DNA of 64,000 bases, taken from the NCBI GenBank assembly GCA_051294375.1, contig CM119271.1, positions 16,002,770 to 16,066,769 on the forward strand, given 5' to 3'. Within the stretch, counting starts at the first letter, position 1. Every line of letters starts with the position of its first letter. The stretch is from Paraspadella gotoi (taxonomy: Eukaryota > Chaetognatha). Shown one piece after another: positions 1 through 11,999 of the stretch. The notes under the pieces were generated by a model. The model saw nothing but the letters and a program-made list of their open reading frames with translations, was not told the origin of the DNA and searched no databases. The translations under genes and the position numbers were made by a program.

Positions 1-1149
1 CGCTCCGAGTCTGACCTCGGCCATCGCCTACGAGACCTCGAACATGTTCGGTCAGGCGGCCAAGTCGTTGGAGTCGCTCGACCAGGAGCTCTGCGCCAAG
101 TGGCGTCATTATCTCTCGCTCAAGTCAAAGTTTTATCATTCCTTCGCCTTTTGCTATCAGGGCGAGGCTCTCCTCGCCGCCGACAAGGGCGGGGAAGCCA
201 TCGCCTCTTTGAAGGAATGCAAGAAGCTCTACGAGGAGACGCAGGTTATCTCAGTTTTATGGCAACGGGAGGAATGCATGTGATACCCGGGGGCGCGGGG
301 GAACTGCGGGGGGCTGCGGACCCTCAGTGACCGCCTCCTGTCACTCTCATATTTAAACCTTATTGAAAGTAAACCAAAAAAATTATGAGAAATAATCTAA
401 TCAGCTTCAATATGCAAATGAGACTTAGGAACCACAACTAACTGCTTATTTCCCGCCCTTCCCCGTCATCTCACAGACGATCTGCAAGGAGTACCACCTG
501 ACCAAAGGACAAGGGACGACGGCGAAACCGCAGGAGCATCAGTTCTACATGAGATTCGGTCCCGTCGTCGCTCGGACGCTGGAAAAGACGGAGAGAGAAA
601 ACGGATTCATTTATCACCAGAAGGTGCGGGACTGTGCGAGACTGTGCGAGGCTGTGTGGGAAGAGAATTTCACGGGGATCTTGGTACCCCTTCCCTTCTT
701 TACCCCTTCCCTTCTTTACCACATTCTCCTCTTTACCACCTTGACATCTTTACCCCCTTCACATCTTTACCCCCTTCCCCTCTTTTCCCCCTTCCCCTCT
801 TTATCCCCTTCCCCCCTTTACCCATTCTCCCTCCTCCTCTTAACCCCTTATCTATTCCCCCTTTTCATCCCATTCTCCTCCCACCTCCCCTTTTTCCCAG
901 GTCCCCGACAAACCCAACGAGTTAGAGTTAAAAGCGACGTACGGCCTGGCCTCGCCCGAGGAGATGGTTCTGCCGGAGATGAACGGTCAGTGGACGGACG
1001 AGACTTACCGCGCCTTCGACCTCACCCTCAACAAGGTCGACCCCAAAGAGAAGAAGAAGAGAGAGAAGGAGGAGCGGGGCCCCTTGCCGCCGGTCAAGGA
1101 GGCGGAGATCCCTCAGTCCATGCGTCAGTCTGTCTGTTCCGTCATGTGA
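1..1149 (+). CDS. BROX: BROX, Bro1-domain protein (3' part)
   Basis: Three exons are visible: 1-244 (frame starts at base 2; the gene enters from the left edge), 477-623 and 901-1149. Both junctions are phase 0. The reading holds the end of the Bro1 domain (SKFYHSFAFCYQGEALL, then NGFIYHQKVPDKPNELELKATYGL), which closely follows vertebrate BROX in order and spacing. The protein ends in CSVM, a CAAX box expected to be farnesylated; BROX is a membrane-anchored, single-Bro1 protein that binds ESCRT-III CHMP4. A lysine/glutamate-rich linker precedes the CAAX box. Intron 2 (624-900) is an almost pure plus-strand pyrimidine tract. The N-terminal half lies outside the window. Start codon not seen. 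Confidence 0.9.
407..426 (+). repeat. octamer intron element, copy 1
   Basis: Forward copy of the 20-bp intronic element (consensus ACAATATGCAAATGAGATTG), in BROX intron 245-476, about 50 nt from the acceptor and 160 nt from the donor. Confidence 0.7.
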
Positions 1150-2750
1150 AGGGGGAGAAGGAATGATCCATTGTGTATTTTTTTAATTATTTACGGTTTT
1201 AGAAAAGGAAAGACGAAAGAGAAAATAATTTAATTTAATTTAATGTATGCAATAATATATAATGTATTAGTTTTATAAAATTAAAATGTATATAATATAA
1301 TGTAATGTATTATTTTTATAAAATTAAAATGTTGAAGTCCCAAGGAAATTGGTTTTATTAGAGGTCAAAAGAATTTACTCTTTCGTTTTTCGTGTGTTCA
1401 CCGATAGGTATTGCTACTTTTTTTCCTAAAAATTGTAAATTGAAATCCAAAATTTCTAATTTTTTTGGGGGGGAAAGTGAATCGCAATGATCTAACAAAA
1501 TGCTCTTCTTATTTTTGGTGCATGAAATTTTGCCACTTTTTCCTCCAATTTAAGGCCACTAGATTTTGCCCACCCCCCCCCCAAATATATTTTTATTAGG
1601 GAAGTTTACTATTTATATAAAAATTGTTTTCCCCTCAAAGAAAATAGTTGTGTGCCATATGATAAAATATTCCATTGTGCATTCCATTGAGTATGTAACG
1701 GTGTACCATTGGAGCTCAGATACAGGATATTGGAATGTTAACCTTTTCATTTTGAATAATATGTATGTACCCCCCCCAATTTCTTTTTAAATTTGCTGAA
1801 ATTTCTGTTTAACAATTGATAGAAAAAAATTTGCGGTATTAAAATTTAAATAACAAATTTAAATATACATACATTAACGAGATTTTTTTTTATCTCGTTA
1901 AATCGGTATTCCATTGTAATATTTTTACTTAAACGATAAAATCGAAATTCGTATTTCGATAATCTTATTTTATATTATGACAAACGTTAAATGGTTTTAT
2001 TTTAGTTCACTATTATTTACCGCCTGCGCTATTTGCTCGTAACTCTTCACCTTGCTAGTCACTACGCAATTTTTTTTATTGATATAGTTTAGAATTAAAT
2101 GTGAAATGTCTGCCGAATGTCTTCACTTCGAGTTCATATAAACAAGCGATCGACAAAAATCGTTCCAGTTTACAAATCGTAATAAAAATGTATTATATAT
2201 TAAACCGATTTTATTTTCCTGTCAATATAATTTCCGGACGATAAGTCAGCGGATCGCGACGTCCCATCGCAGATAGTCTTGGCATTGGAGGCGTCGCAAA
2301 CGTATAGTCACACAATTTAATAGATAAATGAAATGAAATAATACAAAATAAAGTAATAAATGAAGAATCTCAATTGAACATATACGAAAAGTGAATCGAA
2401 GAAAACGATCTTCATGGATCATGCAGGTCGCCCACCGGAATTTTAAGAGGATTCCCGTTTATTTTGTTGCCTTCGTTCTGAGATTTTCCAGCGGCAATCG
2501 ACGCGATTTAACTAACGATGGTTCTTTATTATTAGGACAAATTCATACAAACGAATGGATGCGAAAAACTTTTGAGACTAAATTGACTCGTTTGCTTTGG
2601 ATGTATTAAAACAAAGTCGTTTTAAATCCCAATTCGAAGTCGGTTAACAAAAACGGTTGCTTCGCTCGTAATCCCTTTTTCCGTTCGAAATTGTACAGAT
2701 TATATAATTAAGAAAGAAAAGAAGCAAAGCCTCCGTCTCAACTCTAAAGC
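1150..2750. other. AT-rich intergenic spacer, BROX-SPTLC1
   Basis: No coding signal seen. It holds AT-rich sequence, short poly-C and poly-T runs (for example near 1570 and 1775), and a small hairpin near 1880-1900 (CGAGAT, T-run, ATCTCG). Probably the BROX 3' UTR followed by the SPTLC1 promoter; no clear core promoter motif is seen. Confidence 0.5.
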
Positions 2751-5700
2751 ATGGAGACTCCCCATCAACCACCTAATCCCTCAACGTCGGCTGAGGCTCC
2801 GACTTACTTGGCCGTGTTGGGGGCCATCGTCTCTGCTCCCTTCTATCACCTCATCATCGAAGCCTGTCTCATTCTCGGCATCGTCACTTTGCTCTTCAGG
2901 AAGAGCTACAAACTCCCCAAGCGGGTCGTCCTTACGGAGAAGGTGGGGGAATAACTTGGGAATGCCCCTATTATATAAGTAGGGTTATTTGTGGCGTTTT
3001 GAGGCAAAACATAAGAAGGGAATTTAAGAAGCTTGAAATCTTGAAATCAGATCATAAATATAAACTGTGAAACTGATCGAGACTCAAAGTTCTCGTTGAC
3101 TTCCTTGTCCCCCCCCTCAAAGGAAAAGGCAGAGCTCTTGGCCGACTGGAAGCCGGAGCCCCTCGTGCCGGAAGTGCCGGATGATCGGGCGGAATTGTCG
3201 ATGCCGTTGATTCGCGGAAAACCGGGGAAGATCGTCAATCTCGACGGAAAGGTGTGGCCGTGGGATTTGGAAATTGTTTATCTGTTCAATTGCGTGTTTT
3301 ATAAGTTTATATGTTTTATACTTTTTAAGTAAAAAGCTATCGGTTTATTTTAATCTTATAGAACCGGTCTAATTCATCTTTTACTAAAAATAATTTTTGA
3401 AAAATTCATTCACATATTAGAGTTTTAACCGAAGCTAAGAAAATTCACGTTTATGTTAATTTTTAAAAATAATCCAATTCAATTTTAAAAAAACTGTGAC
3501 TACGTGTAGATGTAATTAAAAATTCTTCGTTCCATTGACGTTCTTTCATTGAAACGCCAAAAAAGGATTTCGAATATTTGTCCTTCATTCTTTGAGAAAA
3601 CTACTCCTAGCCACACAGAAAATAAACAACGACTATCACTTGGTTAACCTTAAAACGTCTCTTTGAACAGGATTGCCTCAACGCGGCCAGCCTCAACTTC
3701 CTCGGAATGATCGAGAACGAACGAGTGGAGTCGGTGGCTCTCGCCTCAATCTCAAAGTACGGCGTCGGATCCTGCGGACCGAGAGGCTTCTACGGAACCG
3801 TCGACGTGCATCTCGAATTGGAGAAGAGACTCGCGGACTTTATGCGGGTGAGAGGGTGTAGTTTAATTTAATTTTCGCTAGCCTTACTTTAATTTAGTTG
3901 ATTTAAGCTTAGTTCATCGCTGATTATCGCTATAATCCCCCCCCCCCGCCAGGTTGAAGAGGCCATTCTCTATTCTTACGGTTTCGCGACGGTGGCGAGC
4001 GCCATCCCCGCTTACGCCAAACGAGGCGACGTGATCATCGCCGACGACGGCGTCTCCTTCGCCGTTCAGAAGGGAATCCAGGCATCGAGGTCAAAGGTCG
4101 TTTGGTTCAAACACAACGACATCGTTCACTTGAAGGTTTTGGGCGAAGGGCGAAGGGTTGGGAAGAGGTGGAGTTTGAGGGGGATTGTGAAGTGAAGTTG
4201 TTTTTCACGTCTCTTCTGAAGAGAGAGAGGGGTCCTGGGAAGATAGCTTATGAAATTGATACAACCAATATGAAACTATCCTTTGTTTTTGTAGGGCAGT
4301 GGAAAGGAAGGAATATATTATTCCACGTGTTAGTTAACACGAGTCCCAGTTAAAGATTGATATCGTTCTTAACTATTTCTTAGGAATGCCTCGAAAGCGA
4401 GAGACGGGACGACGTGGCCAATCCGCAAAAAGCTAAAAGCACCCGACGCTTTCTCATCGTAGAAGGTGGGGGATGTGTGGGAACGATCGAAGATCGCTTA
4501 AATGATATGAATACTTTAACGATACTTCTTTGTTAAAACTAATTGAGTCCCCATTTTAGCCAATTCTTTATTAAAAATATTCCCCCAGGGATTTACATGA
4601 ACTTTGGCGACATCTGCCCGTTGCCCGATCTCGTCGATCTCAAGAACGAATACAAGCTCCGCCTCTTTGTGGACGAGAGCGTCTCCTTCGGGACGCTGGG
4701 CGCCACGGGTCGAGGCGTCACCGAACATTTCGACGTCCCAGTCGATGAAGTCGGTGAGATTAATTAACAAATAATAATGATATTAATTTTTTTTTCTTTA
4801 ATGATATTAATGATAATGTAAATCACAATACAACAACCAATCGTCCAGACTTGATCAGCGCTTCTCTCGAATATTCTCTGGGAAGCCTCGGTGGCTTCTG
4901 TTGCGGATCTTCTTTCGTCATCGACCATCAACGCCTCTCCGGTTTAGGGTCAGTCTCTCTCTCTCCAGTTGTCATAATTGGTTTTATTATTTCATTTATT
5001 GTTGTCCGGGATTGAGGTTCGTTTCAGGAATTGCTAGGTTGAAAAAAAAATATTAATAATTATTAATTGTTAAATTGTTAGTCAGCGTTAAAACCGAAAC
5101 TATTCAAAGCTCTATTTACAATAGGCTTTATTTCTGATTTCACATCCATAACAATTACATCTCTTCTCTCTCCAGTTATTGCTTCTCCGCCTCGTTGCCT
5201 CCCATGTTGGCCGCCGCCGCAATCGAAGCCTTGGACATTCTCGAGGAATCTCCCGACCTCGTCGCCGACGTCCAGACCAACTCCGTCAAGGTTCCGTCAT
5301 TGTTCTTACTAATAATTAAGGATAATTACTTATAATTAAGATATTTCGTTGTTCAACAGTTGCACGATCGTCTACTGGAAGCAACGAGACAGGATCAACC
5401 TTCTTCTGCTTTGTCCGTGGGCGGTGACCCTCTCTCCCCCGTCAAGCATCTCTATGTCAAAAACTCCAAACAACTCAATCGTGAAAATACGGAAAACTGG
5501 CTCAGGTTTGTAGAGGGGAGGAATTATGAAGAAGATGTGTTTAAAACTGAAGTTTAACCGAGTTTTATAAAGTTATTATATTCCAGGGACTTGATCACCG
5601 GCGCGCGATCCTCGGGCGTGGCTCTCGTCCTCTCCGCCTACCTCGACGGAGAGGCGCACCTCCCGCAGCCTTCCATCCGCGTCGCCGTCCGCAGCGGATT

Positions 5701-5752
5701 CGACGCCGAGCATCTCGAGAGGATCGTCCACGTTCTCTCCGCAGAACTTTGA
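2751..5752 (+). CDS. SPTLC1: serine palmitoyltransferase subunit 1
   Basis: Ten exons: 2751-2942, 3123-3251, 3671-3847, 3953-4135, 4384-4465, 4589-4753, 4849-4948, 5176-5290, 5360-5505, 5587-5752. All phases agree and give 484 aa, close to the usual length of about 470. This is the first, rate-limiting enzyme of sphingolipid synthesis: with SPTLC2/3 it condenses serine and palmitoyl-CoA at the ER. An N-terminal membrane segment lies at about residues 20-50. The aminotransferase fold is recognisable from [39 protein letters not shown] and IDHQRLSG. The cysteine in GSCGP corresponds to the residue mutated in human HSAN1 neuropathy and is kept. As in the family, no PLP lysine is seen; that is supplied by the partner subunit. 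Confidence 0.95.
4250..4285 (+). repeat. family-2 intron repeat, left end fragment
   Basis: In SPTLC1 intron 4, bases matching GAAATTGRTACAACCAATAT are followed by AAACT, preceded by TTAT. They match the left end of the 255-bp element at 26885; the similarity then fades. Confidence 0.55.
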
Positions 5753-6463
5753 CGAAGACTTTGATTTTGTTGGGGAATATGACGAGAAGGAACCTGCACC
5801 GGACGAGGAAAGCCCCGCACTCGCACTGCATTGTACTATCGATTTTATAGTATTATTATTACGTGACGCAGCAGTATTACTACATTCCCTTGGCAGCTTG
5901 TTTGGGTATAATAACATTTTTTTTTAATTAAGGAGACGTCCATTTTTCCCAGTATTCAAAATCCTTCCCTCATTTATCCCTTTCTACACATGGAGCCTTT
6001 TTTTTTCCGCTTTTCAAATTTTTATTTCTCTGTTCATTTATATCATTTTCTTTACGATTTGCTTTGTCTTGAAAATTTAAATCGTTCTCTTTTTGATTCC
6101 AAAAAACTCTTGAAATGTAAATCTTGGAAGTCGTTTCGAGTTCGACTCGCGGTTTTTGCTTCGTTTTTCCTCCTTCTTTTATTTTGTTTTTATGATCGAA
6201 AAAAAAAAGATGTTGATGAAATTTAAAAGCGGACATTTTGACGTTTTAGCTTAATTTCTTGATGAAACTTCTGTGGAAAAAAAAATACCATGGGATTTGC
6301 ACGACAACGCTCGTGGCCTCAGGGGGAGAAAAATCAAAAAAATATTGTTGTGAATTAATCCGAAATCTGATGACTAAAAATATCTAATTATAAATTCCGT
6401 CAAGACTTAAGACCGAGGAACAGAATCTAAAGTAATCCTAGTAATATAAAAAAAAAATCCAAA
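5753..6463. other. intergenic spacer, SPTLC1-INPP5K
   Basis: SPTLC1 3' flank and INPP5K upstream region. AT-rich with runs of T and A; a CTAG dinucleotide context near 6437-6441 could serve as an acceptor just before the INPP5K start. No gene seen. Confidence 0.4.
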
Positions 6464-7239
6464 ATGGCTGCCTCCATGGCTCCGCGTCGCCTCCGCCTCC
6501 GGATCTGCACTTGGAACGTCGCCGGATCGAATCCGGACGACGCCGTCGACCTCAACGATTTTCTCTTCGGCGTCGACGCCGAAGATCTCGACGCGGATGT
6601 GGTATTCGTCGTCCTTCAAGAGGTCGACGTGCGAATAGATCGCCTCTTGTGGAGTCAATTCGCAGGTGAGTCGGTAGATTATTTAGCCTCTTGTGCTGTA
6701 GATTCGCTGGTGAATCGATGATCGAAATGTGGGTCGATTTAAGATGATCCTTGGATTCTCCACCTGGAATCCCATCTCTCCGGACGCGACTTTGTCCGCG
6801 TCTCCGCCACCCGGATGTTCGGCATCGTCGCCGCCGTCTTCCTCCGTCGTCGTCACCTTCTTTTCGCCCGACGCTTTCGCCGCGCCTTCACGCGCGTCGG
6901 TTTCGGCGGCCTCATCGGGAACAAGGGCGGAATCTCCACTCGGATGTCGTTGTACGGGAAAGGTGGGTTAGGGGGCGTGGCAGAGTAGATTGTGGTGGCT
7001 CCGAGCGCCGATTGAAGAATTGCTTTACATGCATAATTTTTTACTATGCAGAGGTGTGCCTCCTCGGCGTCCACCTCTCCGCCCACATCTTCAACGTCGA
7101 AGAGCGAATGAAGGATTTAGCTTCTTTCTTTTACGAACAAACCTTCGACGTCGTCCACCCTCGAATCGCTCGTCGATCCCTCGAGGTCCTCGACCATGAC
7201 CTCGTCGTCCTCGCCGGGGATCTTAACTTTAGGATTGAC

Positions 7240-7284
<45 letters not shown>

Positions 7285-8524
7285 TAATGTCTAACTTTTT
7301 CGCCATCTCACAGGCCTCGACCGTGAGTCTATCGTCGAGGCCGTCGCCCTCGACCGCCTCGATGGCCTCTTGAGCCGCGACCAACTCCTGACGACCATGA
7401 GGATCGATCCCGCGATGGAAGGTTGGAGGGAGGCGGAAATCCGCTTCGGACCCACGTCAGTATGATGGGGAGAGATGGGAGAGCAACAATTGAGGTTTTG
7501 AGGATTTAATGGTTAAAATGTCAAAGGTTGTTTAATAATGACAAAAATGAATGAGGAGGATGTTTATTGGACGATTATTTTGTTTAAGCATTGGAGCCAG
7601 CGCCCATAGTCATATTCTACCAGTGCTTCTTCATAAAAACACCCCAATAATTTAAGATTAAATTCTTAGGTTTTAGCGCTTTTGTGATTTTTGCTTCATG
7701 AGATGTGTTTTATTAAAAATTGTTTTGATTCAGAGATTTTAAAACTAGAAACAGTTTTTTTTGTTTTTTTTTTCAAATAACATATTGATTTAATCTCACA
7801 CTTAATTTTTTTTACCTCTCAAATTTAAATCAATGAAATTATTTTCTATCTTGGCGATTCTTCTACTTCTCTGTTATTAAAACAATCTAAATAAAACCGC
7901 TGCAATATGTAAATGAGATTCTTGTTCAATCGCAGATACAAATTTGATGTCGGAACCGACGACTTCGATTCGTCGGAGAAAATGAGGAAACCGGCCTGGT
8001 GCGATCGAGTCCTTTGGTGGGAGAGGAAGAGCGGGAGTGAGGAAGAAGAGGAGGAGAGGGAAGAAGAAGCTTGCCACGATTTCACTGTCGACTCCATCAA
8101 CTATGCATCCCATCCATCATTCCTTTCCTCCGATCACAAACCCGTCTCTCTCACTCTCATCCTCTCTCTTCCCGAATCTCCTTCCCTTCTCCCCCTCGTC
8201 CGCTTCATCCTCTCCTCCTCCACTTGGTCGACCTCCTCCGACGCCATCGTCGAGTTCGTCGTCGCCGCCGACGCCGTCGTCGACTCCTGGGATTGGATCG
8301 GCGTCTTCGGCGCCGGATTCTCGAATCTCGGCGAATATGTCGCTTGGAACTACGCCTCGTCCGGACGGGCGGTGGATGTGGAGGAGGAAGAAGAGGGGGC
8401 GAAGAGAAAGGAGTTGACCTTCGCCTCGAAATATCTGTCGGCGGCGGAAGGAGAGAGAGTCCTCGTCTACGTCTCGGGTGGCGACGTCTTTGGCGTCTCT
8501 TCCGTCTTCAGAATAAACAAATGA
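6464..8524 (+). CDS. INPP5K: inositol polyphosphate 5-phosphatase, INPP5K/SKIP type
   Basis: Five exons: 6464-6665, 6744-6962, 7052-7240, 7314-7455, 7936-8524; all phases agree; 446 aa, matching the size of human INPP5K. The catalytic domain fills about residues 1-320: CTWNVAG, VVLQEV, GLIGNKGG, LLGVHLSAH, LAGDLNFRI, KPAWCDRVLW and SDHKPV are the Mg-binding and catalytic blocks of the family. A C-terminal SKICH domain follows (DWIGVFGAGFSNLGEYVAWNYAS, broken here as DWIGVFGAGFSNL then GEYVAW). The expected activity is removal of the 5-phosphate from PI(4,5)P2 and PI(3,4,5)P3 at membranes. Oddity: a very acidic insert (EEEEEEREEE) lies between PAWCDRVLWW and the SDHKP block. Intron 3 begins with a (GA)n microsatellite. 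Confidence 0.9.
7240..7283 (+). repeat. (GA)n microsatellite at a splice donor
   Basis: About 20 GA units start at the donor of INPP5K intron 3, so the donor GTGAGAGAGA runs straight into the repeat. Confidence 0.85.
7902..7921 (+). repeat. octamer intron element, copy 2
   Basis: Forward copy in INPP5K intron 7456-7935, ending about 14 nt before the acceptor. It has T in place of C inside the octamer. Confidence 0.7.
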
Positions 8525-9471
8525 TTTTAGTGACGGTGGAGTTCCAAGTTTGGACGTCGTGGAGTCACGTAATATTACTACCCGTTGAATGAGGCCGTTC
8601 CGTCCATCAGGATTATCGAGAACTTTAAAATTAACTTTAGGCTAAAGTTTAAAGCTCGTGCTAAGGTTTAGCACGCGCATGATTAAAGCCCAGTTAATGG
8701 TTAATGGTTACGGCGTGGATACTGGATAGCCCCGTCATTTAAGAGTGTACCCTGCCCAGTCGGTCTGGAGGGTTTTTCGGTCAGTTGCTTTGCTATTCTC
8801 GAACTTAGGATCCGGCCGATCAGTCTTATTCAACCGTTACGTCTCTTCAGTTCTGAGTGGAAAATCTTGCAGAATCCCGACTTCGCTGCGTTGGGATCAT
8901 CTAATCAGGGGGATTATGGATTTTCAAATCCAATTTTGTAGTTTTCTAGTCTTAGCTTACGGTGTAAAGCTAACAATAAATTTGAATCTTTGCAGGAGGC
9001 TCTGCAACTCATTGTTATGTTTTAATTCCCCCCAAAAATACATATATTCCGTCTTATATTCCGCTTATTTTTGAAAATGCTTTAATACAAAACGATTCAA
9101 ACTTGATCGTAGTTCGAGCGGAACCCTTTTATTGATATTAGTTTATACATTTTTCTGCAATGCCACTAATAATTCTCAACCCGCTTGCGCTGTGCTCGAA
9201 CCAGCTTATTCTAGCCATTGTTTATTGAGTAACATATTTATTTTTCTTACGTAGTAGAGCACTACAGTTTGTTTTGATGTTTAATGCGTTACTCTTTTTT
9301 TCAGTGATGAGCGGGGTTTTCCGTCTCTTGCTCACCCTATCTATAACGCATGTAGGATCGAGTAAATAAGATAAATAAGTAAATAAGTTAATAAGATCGA
9401 CGGATTACGACGAGAGTTTATGTCCAACATCAGTTTTACAAGAATCGACTCTGATCTCTACTCAATTCAAG
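8525..9471. other. intergenic spacer after INPP5K
   Basis: No convincing coding frame. Short imperfect repeats (TTAATGGTTAATGG; AGCTCGTGCTAAGG then TTTAGCACG) lie at 8640-8710, and ATAAG units at 9365-9390. Confidence 0.4.
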
Positions 9472-10734
9472 ATGGCGGCTCCGTCTCCCTCTCACGCTTC
9501 TCTTCCTTCCGTCTCTCTTCCCAAACGGAAAGAGTTTCTCTCTTATCGTCGAAGACCAGGATTTCGTATCTCCTCTCCCGTTTCGTCTCCTTTAGCATCG
9601 ACCCATCCTTCAATCTCTTCGTCGAAGCCGGGGATCGCTTCGTCTCATCCTTTGATCGCTTCATCTTATACTTCGATCGCTCCATCTAATCCTTCAATCG
9701 CTTTGTCGAAGCCGGGGATCGCTTCGTCTCAGGCGGCGATCGCTTCGTCTGATCCTTTGATCGCTTCGTATAATACTTCGATCGCTCCATCTAATACTTC
9801 GATCGCTCCATCTAATACTTCGATCGCTCCATCTAATACTTCGATCGCTCCATCTAATACTTCAATCCCTTCGTCTAATCCTTCGATCGCATTATCTCAT
9901 TCTTCGATCGCTTTATCTAAGGCTACGATCGCGCCAACTCGGTCATCGATCGCTTCGTCTAATCCTTCGATCGCTTCGTCTCAATCTTCGACTAATCCTA
10001 ACCGAGCCCGACCCTCGCTCTCCTCTTCCCAATCTAATCTCCCCTCCTTCGCTCCACCGATCTCAACTTCCACTCCACTTCCCCCTTACCTTATTTCCTC
10101 CATCACTCCTTCTCTCCCTCACCCCATCATCTCCCCATCTTCTCTTTCCTCGACCCCCGCATCTCTCTCCCCTTCCTCCTCCCTCCCCCCCTCTCCCTCT
10201 CCCCCTAATTCCTCGTCCCCCGCTCTTCCCCCTTCCCCCGAGCCCCCCGTCGTTCCTCGAATCCCCGAAGCGGACGACAAGGATCCAACTCCAACTCTCG
10301 ACTTTAAACCACGAAAATCAAATCGAAGAAAAGCGGTTACATCCGTAAAAGACCCGGATGCGATAGAGAATCTGGATCGAAATTCTTTGGCGGGAAAACC
10401 GAAGAGGAAGTTACACCGCAAATCCCTTTCGACGGGGAAGTTGGCCTTCGCCGAGGGCACGCCCTGTCCGATCTGCAAACTCAAGGGAGTCAAAGCAATT
10501 CTCAGTTTCTTCTGCGTCAGTTTCGAGGTACGGAACCCTTTTATTGAGTAGCCTCCATAAGGTTTTCTAATATTGTTGTTTTTTTAGCTTTCTTTAGTCG
10601 AGATCCCTTTAAGTTGAAGTTTAACGATACTCTTTCCGCAGGAGGGCGTGTGGTTGTGTCCCACCAAAGAGTGTCCCTTCCCCGTCGGACTAGACATCGC
10701 GATGTATTCATCAAAAATAGACTTTTCGATTTAA
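9472..10734 (+). CDS. Ser-rich protein with USPL1-like zinc motif
   Basis: Two exons, 9472-10527 and 10642-10734, joined in phase 0; 382 aa. The first 180 residues are a degenerate 7-residue repeat (SIAPSNT and variants), followed by a Ser/Pro-rich stretch and a basic region (RKSNRRK, KRKLHRKS). The C-terminus holds CPICKLKG, 17 residues, SFEEGVWLCPTKECPFPVG. This C-x2-C...C-x4-C pattern with CKxKG and LCxxxxCxxPxG spacing resembles the N-terminal zinc element of USPL1, a SUMO isopeptidase. No UCH/USP-type catalytic domain follows: the frame stops soon after and the next 2.5 kb is repeats. It may be truncated, or further exons may be missed. Function not known. Confidence 0.45.
9650..9995 (+). 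repeat. 21-bp coding minisatellite (SIAPSNT)
   Basis: A tandem 21-bp unit around TCGATCGCTCCATCTAATAC repeats about 16 times in frame. Copies at 9775-9860 are nearly identical and flanking ones diverged. It encodes the 7-residue repeat of the gene. Confidence 0.85.
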
Positions 10735-11270
10735 TGACGCCGAAGCCGAGAATGCCCAACCAAGCAATCGATGGGTCTATCCAAGCAATCGATTGCTCAG
10801 AAGTCTCACCACTCATCAAAGCTTCGAATTTATTTGCAGTTTTCTTGCTTTCCCAGTCGGTTGTATTGTTTTTATCTTTTGACCAGATTATAAATTCATT
10901 GTTTTATAATTATTAACTTTTTAGTTTAATAGTTGACATTTTTAAGGAAATTGAAAGAATAGATTTAGGGTCAGTTTTTATACGTTATATATTCTTAAAC
11001 GTTACGTATTCCTTGTTTGATTGAAGTGTTGATTTTAGTGGTCGGTTTCGCCAGCTCTCTCTCTTTCTTGCTCTCTCAGACTCTCTCTCTCTCTCGATGG
11101 ATATCAATCAAATCTTCGACGCGAAAGGGTCATCGTTTGACGGACGGATCTGTCGGTCAATCTTACTTCATGGAAAAGGAGACGCGATGAAGTGCGCGTT
11201 GATCATCGTCAAACAGACACGGCCTCCAACACATTTCGATGCCGATCTTCAACGGAGCGAAGATCCTTTT
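10735..11270. other. non-coding stretch before repeat block
   Basis: AT-rich, then a CT-rich tract (11060-11095). A short open frame from 11097 runs into the repeat below and shows no domain; I do not call it a gene. Confidence 0.35.
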
Positions 11271-11512
11271 TTCACGTCGAGGCAACACACCGCCCTCACC
11301 TCTGACTTCATTCACCCAATCCCATTGGCTCAGAGGGGGAATGCGTTCTCACCACAGTCCTAAAGACTTCCCTCTATTTTGACAAAGTGAGACCGTCCTA
11401 GGGTAACCGGGCTAGTGGTAGGCGGCATCACTGAGGGTTGGAACCCCATAAAGTCAACGGTGAGATGCCCCTATCCCAATGGGGATCACAGGCAACCCGG
11501 CTCTTGCTATAG
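11270..11512 (+). repeat. dispersed repeat R1, intact copy
   Basis: Runs from ACACCGCCCTCAC through ATTGGCTCAGAGGGGGAA, CAGTCCTAAAGACTTCCC, GAGACCGTCCTAGGGTAACC and GAGATGCCCC to CAACCCGGCTCTTGC. The same ordered blocks occur again at 11930-13185, where they are split by a transposon. It has no coding potential I can recognise. Confidence 0.75.
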
Positions 11513-11999
11513 TATATTTATTTCGATATTAGTTAGCATTTAATACATGGTTTTTGGGGGAAAAAATATACGAACCTTCTCACTCGAGGAATCGCGCGTC
11601 GACGAAACGACTTCCAGACCGATTCCACTCGATTCGTCAAAACGAGATCGAACGATCGAATCTTGCCTGGACGCGAACGGCTCTTCCGTGGACGCGATCG
11701 TTAACTCCGTGAACGCTACCGACTCCGGTCATTGTTCGCTAACCTGAACGCGTATGGAAAATGTCGAGGTTCGCGAAACTTTATCTTTCGGCGAATCGTC
11801 CGGACGGCGGCGATCGCTTCCGCCAGTCGAGGACGAATCGTCGTTCGTCGACGCTGGGCGATTAGTTCAAAGTGCGGTTCCACTTCTTCGTCCGAGATCC
11901 ATTTTGCGAAATCGTACTCGTTGTGGCGGTATATTCACACCGCCTCACGTCCACCAGCGTTCAGCCAAATCCATTGGCTCAGAGGGGGAACACACCATC

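Noticed and set aside
11097-11363. 88-codon frame starting MDINQIFDAKG
   Set aside because: It runs into dispersed repeat R1 and has no recognisable domain.
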